A DNA stretch of 64,000 bases from Glandiceps talaboti (taxonomy: Eukaryota > Hemichordata > Enteropneusta > Spengelidae). Below are positions 1-13,118 of the stretch, piece after piece. Every line of letters begins with the position of its first letter. The stretch's first letter is position 1. The notes under the pieces were generated by a model. It was not told the DNA's origin. It ran no database searches and saw only the letters and a list, made by a program, of their open reading frames with translations. The position numbers were made by a program, and so were the translations under genes. Location: positions 35,676,332-35,740,331 of the forward strand of contig NC_135549.1 in the NCBI RefSeq assembly GCF_964340395.1, given 5' to 3'.

Positions 1-1269
1 TTTGAATGCATGTGTTGTAACTTGCATGTATTCATCAGTACAATGATGCACACTAAAATTACATACTCTCCAATACACATTCCAAGACATACTGTGTTAC
101 ATATTTAGTTTATTCTCGCAAACCAGAGCTGTTATTTCTTCCCCGAACTAATGGACAATGCCATAAAAGAGGCCATGGTTTGCAACGCTAATTTAGTTAT
201 CACCTGGATGTACGAAGTACTTCACACATGGAAGTTCCGGTCGACATTTCACTATGTGATCATGGAGGCGGCCATATTTGTTTACATTCTCACTACTGTA
301 AAAAACCTTGTGTCAGCATCATCGGGAACTTTACATCTGTCTTACAAAACATATACACATTCATAAAAATGCAGTACTAAAGTTGATTTGTGTTGATCAT
401 GCTATGCGTACAAAAGAACAATTACCGATCACATGGGTGATCGATGTTCTTAGTTGAGATGTTTCGGAGAAACTCGTGTGAGGTATATATCATAGTAAAG
501 AAATGATTCATGGTTGCGATCGATGTGATGTAGATCGAAGTTCTGTCTGCCTTAGAAAGCTACAAACTCCATTGTCGGACGAATCAAGTCTTTTGTGGAT
601 GAACAAAAGTGGAGATCGTCGCGTGAAAATGCTAGACAAGTGTCAAAATGTACGCAAATTGCAACATATTTCCCATGCTTGCCGCCATGTTTTGATGACA
701 TCACCGACAATGAAAAACCCCAGCATGCATTATCACTACATATGTGTGTCGGCATGAGTGAAAGATACCAACGTCATTGTCGATGTCGCGTCGGGTGTCA
801 ACTTCATGTACAATCAGTTCACACATTCTTTACTCATAAATTACACTTTCACACATCTGGAGTTAGATCAGTCTTTTTCTTTTCCTTGTTTGACCAAACT
901 TTTTATTATCTTTACAAAGACTTTGTCATTGAACGAAGTACATTGTCACCATCATGGAGCATAGATAGTGATCTACCGGTGAAAATTGAAGTGGGTCCCA
1001 TTCAAATGCATTGCGTCCCGGATGCGGAATAACACATTAACACGAACCCTATAACTCGGCCATATCTTAAAAATGCAAGCTTCAAATTTCATATAATATG
1101 GTACATATATCAACCATAACAGTACGTACCAGTGCTGAGAAGTTATTAACAAATGATATTCAGTAATTAAGCAGTATCATGTACTCTTCAAATTCTGTAT
1201 AATTTGGCATATACATTAACCTAAGAAAGCACACTTGTCTAAAAAGAAAAAGCCTGTTACCATGATAGT
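1..1269. other. No recognisable gene or element
   Basis: Short open frames occur here (for example 595-1032 on the plus strand) but none shows a domain, repeat family or splice-supported structure that I recognise. A stretch of about 35 bases near 160-195 resembles stretches at 4025-4060 and 4785-4820; the last of these lies inside the LINE endonuclease remnant, so this may be a LINE scrap. Confidence 0.4.
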
Positions 1270-2170
1270 TTTTTAGTTTTAATCAGTATTTTGCATAATA
1301 AATGATTCCCTTACGTTCAGTTTAAATCTGTTGTTTCTTTGAGACCAGTTGCAAATGTCATCTAGGTCTGACTGAAATGTTGAGGTACTGACATCATTGT
1401 AACAAAACTATTCTGATATAGTTGTATCATCCATGAAAATAAAGTGAGAGTTTCTTTTTATTGTGTGAATGTCATTTACCATCAATTTAAATAGAATCGG
1501 TCCAAGTTTTTTTCCCTGTGGTACTGCTGCATTTGCAATTTGCCAGCTTGAAGTAGCGTTTTCTAAAACAATTCTTTGCTTTCTACTGTGAAGGAAGTGT
1601 GCTACCCATTTGACTAGATTTGCATTAATACCTACATGTATATTGATTAGTTTGGACAAGAAAATTGAATGATCATCAATTTTGTCGAAGGCTTTGCTAA
1701 AATCTAGATGACAAATTCTGGACATGTGTTTCTGATTTTCAAGGCTTCGAGTCCACGACTGCAACATGTCAACCATTGCGAATGTTGAAGATAAGTTTTT
1801 CACACTCGCGTACTGTTTCGGGGTTGATCTTTCCATTGACTTCACCTTTGATCCATTTCTCAACAAACAACTCCATAATCTTTGCGATGGTATTTGTCAG
1901 AGAGATTGGCCTAAAGTCACTCAGTGAGCCCAGGTTACTGACTTTTGGTAGGGGAATGATGTTGGCCTCCTTCATTATCACTGGAACTCGACCTTCTGAA
2001 AACGACGCATTAAAGATGTCCACAAGCAGAGTGGCAAATTCCTCAGCAAACTTTTTAAGAAATTTGTTGGCGATTCCGTCACAGCCACCTTTGTTATTTG
2101 TGTGTATAGATTTTAGTTGTTTCACAAGACCGTTGAATGTGACAGTAGGAAGGTCATGTCCTCTTGGCAA
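1270..2170 (-). pseudogene. LINE reverse transcriptase remnant (CR1/Jockey-like), frameshifted
   Basis: This is the reverse-transcriptase core of a non-LTR retrotransposon, the enzyme that copies element RNA at the nicked target. Reading down the minus strand I see GGCDGIANKFLKKFAEE, then the PLPK and DFRPISLTNTIAKIMELF blocks. A frame change near 1815-1830 leads into DFSKAFDKIDDHS, the PQGKKLGPILF block and the catalytic box written FMDDTT, where FADDTT is usual. A stop follows at about 1408; the next block (DLDDICNWSQRNN) continues in another frame to about 1275. It is therefore dead. The endonuclease remnant at 4735-5400 has the same strand and correct order, so both probably belong to one copy split by later insertions. 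Family-level naming is inference. Confidence 0.85.
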
Positions 2171-2204
2171 AGCAGTGATGAATAAAAAATGATTTGTAAT
2201 CTAA

Positions 2205-2995
2205 GGATTCGTAGTCTTGGACGAAGTCCGGCACGGGGACTTATGGATTGGGTTCCGTCCGTGCATCCGTCTATACGTCCGTCCGTCCGTCCGTCCATCC
2301 GTCCATCCAGAGCCGTTTCTTGGAGATGCTTGGACCAATTTTTTTCCAAACTTGGTACAGGGGCAACATACAATGACATACATATTCATGTCAATTTGTT
2401 TCATGATATGATCCAATATGGCTGCCTAGCAGCCATTTTGTTTGCAAATTTTCCCTGTCCAAAGCTATAACTCAGACATGCTTGAACAGATCTCATTCAA
2501 AGTTGGTATTAGGACTGTTTTATGACATACATGTGCATATTCATTGTTGTCATGATACGATCCAATATGGCCACCTAGCAGCCATTTTGTTTGCGAACTT
2601 TCCATGTCCAAAGCCATTACTCAGACATGCTCAAACAGATCTCATTCAAAGTTGGTATTAGCACAGTGTTCTATGACATACATGTGCTTATCCATTTTCA
2701 TCCTGATACGTTCCAATATGGCTGCCTGGCAGCCATTTTGTTTGCGAATTTTCCATGTCCAAAGCCATAACTCAGACATGCTTGAACAGCCCCCCCCCCC
2801 CCCATACCCGACCCATCCTTTACTGTTGAATGGTTTATTCCACCATGTCATCTTGAAGAGTAGGCATGTCCCATGTCCAACGAGGAGACACAACATGAGT
2901 AGGCATGTTCCATGTCCAACGAGCAGACACAACATATCTAAGTCTGTTTGATTTAGGTTCACGTGTTGTTGCGTGATCAGAGTAGTGATATCAAG
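2205..2995 (+). mobile_element. Repeat A copy 1 (hairpin start, CCGT microsatellite, ~150-bp tandem units)
   Basis: It begins near a GGACGAAGTCC hairpin and continues into a run of CCGT/CCATC microsatellite. A T-run at 2339-2345 follows, then about 2.5 tandem units of ~150 bases starting at roughly 2477, 2626 and 2779. A poly-C tract near 2790-2803 and a 3' part with a repeated block at 2855-2945 complete it. The same order recurs at 30952-32690, where another element splits it. A diverged relative lies at 19436-19620 and a scrap at 58262-58425. No coding capacity is seen. The layout resembles the HINE family described elsewhere in the window, but I could not identify its 3' terminus. Confidence 0.7.
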
Positions 2996-3140
2996 AACTG
3001 ATTTATTGCACTTGTTGTGGTATTTATGAACTGCTTGGTCTTTTCTTCACATGATTTGTTATTGTGAACTTCACTCCAGTCGTGGCCAACTAACCAACGT
3101 CCAAACTCTCACATCGAAGAATCTTTCATTGGGTGGGTTG

Positions 3141-3212
3141 TTAGCACAACTGAACTGGAGGTTCAGTAGTGCTATACGCATCACCCAGCGTCTGTCTGTT
3201 TGTCTGTCTGTC

Positions 3213-3260
<48 letters not shown>

Positions 3261-3618
3261 CAACTTAAAGTCAAAAACCACTGAACCGATTGCCATGATA
3301 TTTGGTTGGTCCATTACCTTAGGTGTCTAGTTGGGAAATTGTTCAAATGAAAATGATCGCATCAGAAATGTGCATTTTATTTTTCAAAATGTGATTTGTT
3401 GTATTACAAAATGTTTTGACTTCAGCCTGGAAATGACCACACCCATAGCAACAGCCAAGTGATCACATATATTGCAAAGATAACAGGGATAAGTAGACAA
3501 GTGAATGTATGGATAATCATTCAGCAAATGAACACCTATACCTAGTATGGATCAGCATATGGGTTAAACATTTTTAACAACTGTATAGTTGTGCTACAAC
3601 GCCATTGGCGCCATTTGT
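3141..3618 (+). mobile_element. HINE-1 copy a (Helentron-like non-autonomous element)
   Basis: Starts with TTAGCACAACTGAACTG, which pairs with a downstream GTTCAGTAGTGC to form a hairpin. A TCTG then TG microsatellite (3191-3258), the conserved body with ACCGATTGCCATGATATTTGG, one CCACACCCATAGCAAC unit and the end GTTGTGCTACAACGCCATTGGCG follow. It is shorter than the copies at 22904, 31058 and 45472. Confidence 0.75.
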
Positions 3619-4734
3619 ATTGAGTGCGATGGTACTTTTAAGGCCTTTCTTTATAACATAGCAACTGTAGAATGATAGGAGTCATTCTCGCAAAGCAAAG
3701 AGTTATTATTTCTACCACTACATTTTGAAATAAATACCCTGACATCTTATGGCTGTCAAAGCCGTATCTCACGTATACATAATACATATTCATAAGCAAT
3801 GACATCATGATAATCTGACCAATCAAAGTCCGTCTCTCAAATAATGTGCTTCAGATAACAACAATGGCTGGCCTTATGTTATGGCATGGCAACTGCTGCA
3901 TTTGCGACAAAGTATAAAAAAACTACAGGGTACTCACACACACAATTTTCCCAAAAGAAGTCCTGAAAACTATAATTGGGGAGTACAACAGAAATGATGA
4001 ACACACAGCAAATTTTTGACGCTGCAGTAAAAGAGGCCGTGGTTAGCGACGATGTTCAATTAACTGAGTCCAACACAGCCTGCTAGCTAGCGTGAATAGC
4101 AAACGTTGTACAGATGCATGCACTGAGTGAATGTGAACGGGCGATTCAAAAGACCCGAGTAAAAGTTACTAGTCTCATTTAAATCTACTAGGATAACCAC
4201 TATTAAAGAGTATAAAGTAAGAACGGGGAAAGATTTGTTGAACATTTACATTTATAAGGGCTGATAAACGGGTACTGTACAGAGTACGGGTGATGAATAC
4301 AGTCATCCTGGCGTTCTTAACTCGTACGCCCAAAGACACTGTGCTGAAAGGTTGTACTTAATTATCGTTCAGCCCAGGTCCAGTTCCTTGTAAAATCAAG
4401 AGTATGGTAAACAACACTTCTATAACTACAGGTTGTGAATGGAAAATAACTTTATCTCGAGTGAACTCGCTTGAATCAGCCAATATTGGCTTGTTGTAAC
4501 CATGGCTCTGATATTGAGATAATCCACATTGTAACTTCAGTACTTGCTACAAACTCATGATTGTATTGGACGCCTGGTCTGACAGTACAACAAATCCATG
4601 CTCTCACAAACCCTGCTCGACACGTACTAGGCTCTTGCCAAGGCATTGTATATCATGTGGTATGCAAGGGGCAATCTGATTGGTTGTAGTGTGTACATAC
4701 AAAATGAATAAATTAGCTATGCCATAAATACAGA
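3619..4734. other. No gene seen
   Basis: AT-rich, with only short unsupported open frames. The stretch near 4020-4060 echoes the LINE-derived stretch at 4785-4820. I see no other structure. Confidence 0.4.
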
Positions 4735-5400
4735 TATTGTATATGAATGCATCCACGGCCAGTGGGAGGTTCGTTAAGAACGTTGCCGTAAAACAGGCCA
4801 TGGTTTGCGACGATGGATCGGAGTTGGCAATCGGTGCATTGGAAATAGGCTTGTTGAAAAAGTCCCTGATATTACTTAAAATGAGATCTAACACCGCATA
4901 TCGCATGTTTCCGTGTAGGAGACTTAACAAGCTGCTTCAAATGGCATGCGCTCAGCATATTACCAATATTTGGACGATTAAAGTTACCCATGATGATGAC
5001 TCCGGTATATGAAGATTTTGCTGATTTTATCCACTGTTTGGGTAATGTGAAGTTTCATTTGACTTTCATTATTGCCAGGTGGGTGATATATGCATCCGAT
5101 GAGCAGTTGTGAAATACAGACTCAATATCGTTTCCATCAGCAAGAAACTCTCTATTCAAACGTTTTGACTTCAGGTACTCACCGTATAGGCACACTCCGC
5201 CACCTCGTTTTCCAATACGATCTTTACGATAAACATTGTACCCCTGCATGGAGACCATGTCGTCAGTGATTTCTTTGTTGTTCACCAAGTCTCTGTTACC
5301 GCCGCAACGTGGATGTTATTATTAAATTCGGCATAATGACTGCAACTCATCAACTTTTCTAATGAGAGGTCTTGCATTGGTCAGCAGTATATTTGGCAAC
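4735..5400 (-). pseudogene. LINE endonuclease (APE-type) remnant
   Basis: The minus strand carries an apurinic-like endonuclease domain of the kind that nicks target DNA for CR1/Jockey-type LINEs. Blocks in order: LPNILLTNARPLIRKVDEL at about 5395-5340, then after a frame change AAVTETW, then ITDDMVSMQGYNVYRKDR with the RGGGVCLY motif (5055-5288). MGNFNRPNI near 4985 corresponds to the usual GDFN motif, with N in place of D. The C-terminal LDLILSNIRDF...NSDPSS block is at 4780-4890, where SDH is usual, so the catalytic histidine is missing. At least two frame changes break it. It lies 5' of the reverse-transcriptase remnant on the same strand. Confidence 0.75.
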
Positions 5401-5404
5401 ACCC

Positions 5405-6085
5405 TGGTTTTTGCCGGTTTACATTGTATTTCAACCAACTGTCTTCGACGACACCTTTGAGAATTTTGTTGAACATATGGGGGACAATCGGTCAGTGTCA
5501 CAGGAATTTCTCTATGCTTGTTTCTACCAGCAGCACACCCTCTCTATTTTGGAAGAACTTTACATAAATTCAGATTCTTTAACCTCTGCCATATGTTGAC
5601 ATTCAGCCTTGACTGTAAACCATTCATTGTTAATTAGACTCACTCTGCTGTAAACAAGGGATGGGATGCCATTCTACCAGATGTTCAAGTTCAAAGTCAA
5701 CTATGACTCTATGAGTGATTTGAATCTTCATGGAGACGAACTCACTTCAGATTTTTTTTTCTCTTTAAAAGTTCCTCGGTATTGATGAATTTTTAAACAG
5801 GAATCCAGTCCAGTAGTTTCACTAACACTTTGCAAAAAGCCATGGTGGTGATAAAACTTAAATATGCACAAATACATGAGATAAAAATTTGATAAAAACA
5901 GGAGCGACTTTTTCAAGGTGCTGCACAAAGCGCCACCAGTCACAGCCACCAACCTTGATCACTATGCAGTATTTCTGGAGGCCCAAACAGTAAACACCAA
6001 TCATTGATGAATATATCAACAATAGTAGAACAGTCTTGGCTTGGGATGGCCTTGCCCACCCTAAATTTGCTGCCCCCTGGGCCCA
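5405..6085. other. No recognisable gene
   Basis: Short open frames only. The minus-strand frame at 5728-5952 shows no domain that I recognise. Confidence 0.4.
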
Positions 6086-6087
6086 TC

Positions 6088-6300
6088 ATTAATAGTCAAA
6101 ATGTAACGATTACCATGCTTGGTTACAGGAAATGGGCCTGCTACATCAGTACTAACCCATCAAAATGGATGTGATGGTTCAGGCATACGTTGTAATGGTG
6201 CTTTGCCCCTAAGTCTGAATTTGTTGTGGCTGCACTGTATACAACTGTTAAACCATTCTTGTACTCTAACCTTCATCTCTGGCCAGTAAAATGACATTTT
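6088..6300 (-). pseudogene. Ty3/gypsy-type integrase fragment
   Basis: The minus strand encodes MSFYWPEMKVRVQEWFNSC followed by IQC, the second half of the HHCC zinc-binding domain of a retroelement integrase. It is followed by a short spacer and STDVAGPFPVTKHGNRYIL, which contains the first catalytic aspartate region. The frame is interrupted between them and coding similarity stops near 6090. The 5' side is cut off exactly where the TTTTTAGCTCC terminus begins on the opposite strand at about 6296. Only about 70 residues survive, so it is inactive. Confidence 0.75.
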
Positions 6301-6700
6301 TAGCTCCGCTGTCAGCGAAAGCTGAAAGCGTAGCTTTAGGTATAGGTTGTATAGAGTGTATAGGTGAATCATAGGTGTCCGTCAAACTTTTATATTTTCA
6401 CTATCTTCTCTGAAAGTAAAAGTCAGAATACTTCGATATTTGGTGTGCATGGTCCCTGGGGGGAGGCTATTCAGATTTGTTCATGCCAAGTTGATCTTTG
6501 CCATTTTCAATTTTTTATGATTTTTTTCCCAAAAATGACATTTTTATCAACTCCTCATATACTTCAAGTCAGATTGCTTTGATATCTGGTGTGTTGATAC
6601 ACAGAGGGTAGCTTACTTAGATTTGTTAATTTCAAGTCAGCACGTCTTCTCTTCTATTTTTTATGATTTTTTTTTTGTAATTTGAAAAAAAAATGAATAA
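6296..6700 (+). mobile_element. Helentron-like repeat, family 2
   Basis: Begins TTTTTAGCTCCGCTGTCAGC followed by GAAAGCTGAAAGCGTAGC, a hairpin-prone start. About two tandem units of ~145 bases follow (6405-6550 and 6550-6690), each ending in a TTTTATGATTTTTT stretch. The same first 25 bases recur at 50883. The 3' end is not identified. Confidence 0.5.
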
Positions 6701-6934
6701 TATATGAATAATATACGCCATATTGGAAATCAGTCCGCGAGACTTTAGGTAAAGTGCAACTTTTCAAAAGACACTATTGACGTCAAACAAGCAATGTAAT
6801 ATGTGCTATAGTCTTAATTCTACACATTGTGCGCCCAAATGACAAATATTTGTTCGAAAAAGGGTTTTAAACTTCAATCCAAATTCTCCACCCCTCCTAC
6901 ACACTGCATGAAAACAGACGTTTAAGCTTTTATA

Positions 6935-7085
6935 AGCTAACGTAATCGCGTCGGCTCCGCTTCATTTGCCGTCGATTAAGCCGGCTTAAATTTCCTCAGG
7001 TGTGACCGGCAAAAACTTATTCATCGTAAACTTCACACTTACGACGTTACACGACGTGTACGTCGATCTGCCAATAATGCTGAAT
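6935..7085. repeat. Left subterminal repeats of the CACTA-like element
   Basis: Cluster of short GC-rich motifs (GTCGGCT, AAGCCGGCTTAA, GACCGGC, TTACGACGTTACACGACGTG) in otherwise AT-rich DNA, mirrored by the cluster at 12880-13090. Confidence 0.6.
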
Positions 7086-10000
7086 ACATGGTTCAGCGTT
7101 AGGATTTATAGAAATGTTGAAGTGTTACACTTCAGTTAAGACCTAAACTGTCTGTAACATAAGACTGTGTTGTTGAATGGGCTGACAAGGTGTAGAAAAT
7201 CCGACATTTTGGTGTCAGAAAGGGTTACGCTAGTGTTCCGAAGTTACTTGCGAGTGGTGTCAGTGTGACAGACGGGAAAAACCAGCTGTTAGTGCCGGTA
7301 TAACAATGAGGAAAAGACGTGTCTATTCATAGACCCTCCACCGGTCTATGTTCTATTGTACTATACGGGCAGTGGCGTTGTCTAATTTGCATCCAAAAAA
7401 TCCCAGACACTAACAAAAGATTAACAGCATAAGCATAGGTGTCGGTCCGATATCAAAATCAATCTACATTTTACTTGTCGAGATTTCACTTCCCAATTTC
7501 CAATGAACGAAACTATGAATATATGTTTAATCGTATTACTGTCATGAAAGATTTTTCTTGCAACAAAGTTGTCATTTGGACGAAAAAACCACTGCTCGTA
7601 AGCTGACTTCGCAAAGTAAGCCTCGATGTTATGGCAACATAAACAACTGCCAATCATTCTTGCGTAAACATTGTCTGCTAAGCTGTTATATGCTTGTTCT
7701 GTAAACCACAGACAACACAGACAAGCAAGAAGATACTTGCCTGTTTGTACGTACATGTCGAAACGTAAATACTCGGTGTGATTTTCACAAAACTTATTTT
7801 TTAGAGCTGCCTATAACTGTTCACATATTGCAGTATACACGGTTGAGGAAACGATATCATCATGTTACCAATATAGACAATCATTGTACTTCACCGGGGA
7901 TGGGTAGTGCGTACATTACGACAATCCTAGAAGGATATGGCCATAAATATCTACAAGTGATATCAAATACCCGATAAACCTGGTATACGATAGTTCTCTT
8001 TTTGGAATATGTGGTTGCCCTAAAACGTGTGTTTGTGTGTGCACATATGTATGGATATGCGCAAACTTCATTAAGAGAGAAAACTAAACAGAAAATCGCC
8101 ATTTCTAACTGATTACGGTGACACATCGAATACGAAGTACGATTGCCACCACTTCCCACTTTAGTCGTGTTAGCCCCTATAATTGCAAAGTTGGGGGAAA
8201 TCTGACTTGTGGTATGGTACCTAAAGTTGAAACTGTAGGTACATCCACGTACAGACAAATACATGTGAAAAGGGATGCTTTTATTGTGGCGGACACGACA
8301 CTCCTTTTATCGGAGAACGTATTTGTGTGTGTGCACGTGACAGGTGAATGTTACAATGTTTTCAACTGTATGTGTTATCGTGATAATAGTAAAAACTTGG
8401 CTTGTACATGTAATCATTAAACCGCCCACAAACACCCGAAACACTTTCTATTTTACAATTGAATTTTTAAATTACGAAAGCTAGTCGAGTACTATACCCC
8501 CTCCCCCGTCACCACTACCATCATCGTCCATGGATGTATCATGAAGGATCACGCATAGAAAGATGGGATGAAACACGATTTTGTAGTTTGCAGGGGATTG
8601 CATGGAAAATGGACAGCATACAATTCAAACGAACTCGAACAATTTATTTTATTGATCAGGACGAAAATACAGTCAATCAGCTTAGTAATCACAAACCACA
8701 ATCAGAATCGTTTATCACTTACAAAGACACTTTCAAAAGGTAGCGTAATAAGGCATGTCCCCATATGAATCGATTCAGTTAAAATCGGTTCGAATTCAGT
8801 TTATGTGCCCACACGGAATGTTAGAAATGGACTTGAATCACACATATTGTAATGTGTAAAGATACAGTACCACCCCACCCCGCTCCACTATAGCGTTGTA
8901 CAATACTAACAGTGGAAATCAACTTTAGCGTCAATACATAATATAAGTTATTTCTTTGCAGATATATGTGGGCTTTTTGAAACTAGAACTTGTATTTACT
9001 AGGTCTAATGCCTTTTATTGTTCAAGTTGTTAAGTCGTATTTTTATTCGCACGCATCTATCAGAGGAACTGTGTTCGGACGTCGTTACCGTAATTTGTCG
9101 CGTTGATATTGAACGCCGCAACATGACAGTAATGAACGCATTGACGACGGCTTTCAGATGTTTCAAGTGTCACGTGAAAACATGGACAAATCAGTTTTGA
9201 ATTATTAATCTATTTCTGAAAAAAAGACTATTTTAGACGAAAAAACTTTTGATTTTCACGTTAATAGAAAGATTAATCAACATCGGTCGATCCATTGAAG
9301 TATAACCCACTACTTCCATGGTCGATCCATCAACTTCTTGGGTAAGCCGAAAAACACCTTCACAATACACCACGCTGGCTGTCTACGAGATTTTAGTCCA
9401 AGTTTACAGGTGACGTCAAACGGATTTATGTTGTATTCGTTTCATATTCTACCGACACATGGCCTAACTTAGAACCTTCCTATAGGTGCGTTTTGGCGAT
9501 GCCCTCTCCACGTAGTCTATTCAAATAAATTATCGTGAAGGTCCTATAAAAGTTGTCACTGCGGTTGAACGAACGACTCGTCACATGGTACTCCGTTAAT
9601 TTTCGTTGACAGATCACATGCCATTACGTATCTTGTTTATACACGTATTTGCGTACGGTGAATCTCACCTTGTCTAACCTCTCGAATTTGGCATTAGGTA
9701 ATCCCGAAAGCTCTATTGGATGTTTTAAAACCAAGAGTCGCAGGTACAAGAAAATGAGGTAGTGTCTGCAATATTAAAGTGTAACGCCTTCCTTTGGCAG
9801 TCGGCTCATCATCCAAATCGCAAGAAATTGGTTGACGTATGTGCGTTCGTCAAGTATCATTATTTATACTATAGTTGTGACGACCGAATAAACGGTAAAA
9901 AGAAATTCTGTTTAATTGTTGGTGAATCAGAAATCCATATTTGTAGTGGATGTTTTGTTACTCATTTACTGGACACCCCCTCCCATGGTCAGGGATTGAG

Positions 10001-10705
10001 CCTGGCGGTTACTTGCGATTGGCCATATGTTTTTTTGAGAACAACGTCTCCGTGTATGTCGGCGAAGTTTCTGTCATTTCTTCATGACAAAAATAGCATT
10101 GCCTCTCTTGATTCCATTTTAGTAAGAATTTAAAAAATCTTATTGCGATTTTGATGCACGCAAAACGAAACGAACTCTTACCCCGCCCCCCTCCCAACGA
10201 ATGTTTTACTCGTAATGTTTGTCATGCGTATTTTTCGCCTTTCCTGGTTACTATTATCTTGCCGCTGTTTGTCAACTGACTCGTACTCCTATTGAAAGAT
10301 TATATACGTATGTAGCACAGTTTTAACCCCCCCCCCCCCCCTTTCGACTCGTATAGAGTTTTGAATCTTGATTTTTAATGTTTGAATACTGGCTGATAAC
10401 ACACAAGTATGGTAATACTGACGTATTACTGTATATATGATGCTCATGTGTAAATTGTGGTATTGTTCCATCCAATTTTCCAATTAAAGCCCAAGGTGCA
10501 ACCAGGCTATGTGCCCACGCTACGGAAGTAGGTTTGTCGCATGTGCAACAGAATACGTTTGTTTATCTGGGAGGCAAGGAGCATTTGGTCAATCCAACCC
10601 AGGTAGTTTATCAACATATCAGTGGTTGTTCACACATATTGATTACTTGTGCTTCTTGTCTAATCCAAAGAGACCCTTGTTATATTTTTTCGAAGTGACA
10701 GTGTT

Positions 10706-10710
<5 letters not shown>

Positions 10711-10800
<90 letters not shown>
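10711..10800. repeat. (TA)n microsatellite, ~45 units
   Basis: Uninterrupted TA dinucleotides. The open frames across it (alternating Tyr-Ile) are artefacts. Confidence 0.95.
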
Positions 10801-10804
<4 letters not shown>

Positions 10805-12879
10805 CCCGAGAAAATTATATTTTGAGGGACCTCTTCCAGCACCATACAAACACTGTTACACAGTGACAATTTGTGCGATTCTTGGCCTGTACGAACTAAC
10901 TTACTTGTATTATTTGTACAAGGTACTAGTTACAGTTGCACACGTGCACTGGCGTTGGCATTTGGTCGATCATTACCTACATTTGAAAACACCAAAATCA
11001 TTAGATAGATGTCTTTTTTTTTTACAGATAACAGATTACATGTAGGTCGTGTTTGGACAACATAATCGGGAAAGCTTCAAAATTAACAAGTATCGGACCA
11101 GAGCGGACTAAACTTTAACTTCCATGCTTACTGTACTCTAGGTAGCTAGCTACGTGCGATCTCGAGTTTGGTAGAAATGTCATTGATGTCCCCGTTATTT
11201 TCCTTCCGTGTTCTAATTCTTTGAAAGTATAGGTTATGGCTGTTTTATGATTGATTAAACTTGTATTTCAAAACCCAATGTCCCATCTCAGAAAACAAGT
11301 CAATAAAGTAACAAACATGTGCTCTCCGAGTTATCCCGATATGTACGAGTACCACCCCAGCTATTTCAAAACAAACGCAAAAATGCATACGTCGTGGTGG
11401 GGTGAGTACCGCGGTACTCTAGTTTGGTCTCCGCTCTGTGTCCGTATGTTTGACTACGATGTCAGTCGATGTCATTTACATTACGAGGATTATTGTTGGA
11501 AAGTGCCAAAACATATGGAAGCGAATTTTTGAGAAATCTGGAAAGAATTTAATACGATTTCTCAACTCTCAAATTCGAACGAAACAAATATTTTCTGATG
11601 CCCCCATGTTTGATCTTGTAGTTAGTTCGCGTTACGTTCATCTCCACAACATGCACATAGCTAAAGATCGTAGAGAACAGTCGACAGGTATAGGAACTAG
11701 ACTAGGCAGTGATGTATGATCTATGTGTACAAAATAGACAGTTGTCTTTGAGATTTCAGGATCATTACAGAAATAAAAGAGTTGCCAACGTTAGATTTGT
11801 TTATGAATTATATCATTGTACCCGTCATCAATATGCAATGTCGCTTATAAGTATCAAATGTCGCACTATAAAATGTTTCAAAAAATGTCTTGCTTCTCCC
11901 GGCCATTAGAAAATTTAACTGAAAGTATGGGAATTCTTGATCGAAACATATTCAGTCATAAATTCCTCAGGTTTCTGACAATTTCCAATACTTGTTACAA
12001 GAAAGACTGCAGTACAAGAACATTTGGTTAGCTACACGATTACATCTGATGCCTTACACGTGACACGCAAAATCATTGTCCATTGTGAGCCTCGCCTTCT
12101 GTACATGTACCGTACGTCCAGCTTGTCTGTCGGTGTCACATTTTGCTTCCTCTCTTCAGTTTTCTAAGATGTTTTAAGAATTTGAAAACAATCAGTGTAT
12201 GCTTGACAAAATTTCTTTCCACTGAAGTTTAGAAAACATTTAGTTCTACCACAGACAAGTATAGTCTGTGGTTCTACTCTACGTAAACGTTGTGTTGCAT
12301 CATGCATCATGAGACATCATTGACCTCATACTTCGCTTCGTTTACAAAACTGACACACTGTATCTCCCCCTGATGGAGACAGTTGTCTAGACTTCGCATG
12401 TATTAGGTGGATTCGACAATGGTAGTTGATTAAGATTAACATAGGAAGTCATTCACACTTTAGGCGACCAAAGACAGACAGATGTGCGTTCTGGCAGGTT
12501 AGCCTTTTCACGGACCGTGGTGACAAATTGCAACCATAGTATTGTGAACATGCATATTATTTGCTAAGACAATCCCCAAGATCCCGATCGTATGTCACCA
12601 TTAAAAGTTACAAACACACAAAATACATACAGAATTTATACTGATGAGCATTTTGTAGCTGTTTATGAAAGTGTATTAAAATAGCCATATATCATATCCC
12701 ATGGTGTTTGATTTCACTGGCCGACCCAGTGTGTATTTTCTCAATGTCATGAAATCTGCTGATGCGGATATGTTTGTTGTGTACTGTTACTAGCCTACGT
12801 AATATAGTCACAAGTATTCAAGTTTGATAAATACCAGCTTTTAATGTTGTAAAAGTGTAACATGTTTTCGACCGAACGC

Positions 12880-13090
12880 AGGCGATGTCACCCTCCGGGT
12901 CACCCTATCCGACGTATAAGTCGAGCTTAACTATGCCGGTTCAAGGAAGTTTAAGTCACGTCTTACACGTCGGACTATGAAGCGGATAAGCCGAGCGGTT
13001 CACCGACGTAAACAACGGTTGCCACTGCCGGTTCTCTTCCGGTCGAGCCGTACACGTCGTTGAACCGCTGATCAACCGGTGTTAAACCGG
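12880..13090. repeat. Right subterminal repeats of the CACTA-like element
   Basis: Dense CCGGTT, GACGTA, ACACGTCG and AAGCCGAGCGG motifs next to the right inverted terminus, the counterpart of 6935-7085. Confidence 0.6.
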
Positions 13091-13118
13091 AAGCTTAAAC
13101 GTCAGTTTTCATGCAGTG

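Larger units (their letters stand above)
6902..13118. mobile_element. CACTA (EnSpm-like) DNA transposon with 3-bp TSD
   Basis: The ends are inverted copies of CACTGCATGAAAAC(A/T)GACG and continue into TTTAAGCTT, 28 bases with one mismatch (6902-6929 and 13091-13118). The flanking three bases are ACA on both sides. CACTG termini with a 3-bp duplication are the signature of the CACTA/EnSpm superfamily. Subterminal regions (about 6940-7080 and 12880-13090) are GC-richer and crowded with short CCGG, ACGACGT and CCGGTT-type motifs, as expected for transposase-binding repeats. Interior open frames are short and I recognise no transposase, so this is probably a non-autonomous or badly decayed copy. 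It contains the AT repeat at 10711-10800. Confidence 0.8.

Noticed and set aside
595-1032. 145-codon plus-strand frame
   Set aside because: No recognisable domain, no repeat or splice support, composition like neighbouring non-coding DNA.
10509-11045. 178-codon plus-strand open frame
   Set aside because: Its centre is the (TA)n microsatellite read as Tyr-Ile; flanks show no domain.
11251-11532. 93-codon frame inside the CACTA-like element
   Set aside because: Contains plausible-looking text (WWGEYRGTLVW) but no family match that I can support and no splice or second copy.
12248-12273. Small hairpin ACCACAGAC/GTCTGTGGT as a terminator
   Set aside because: Isolated 9-bp stem in eukaryotic transposon DNA; no supporting context.
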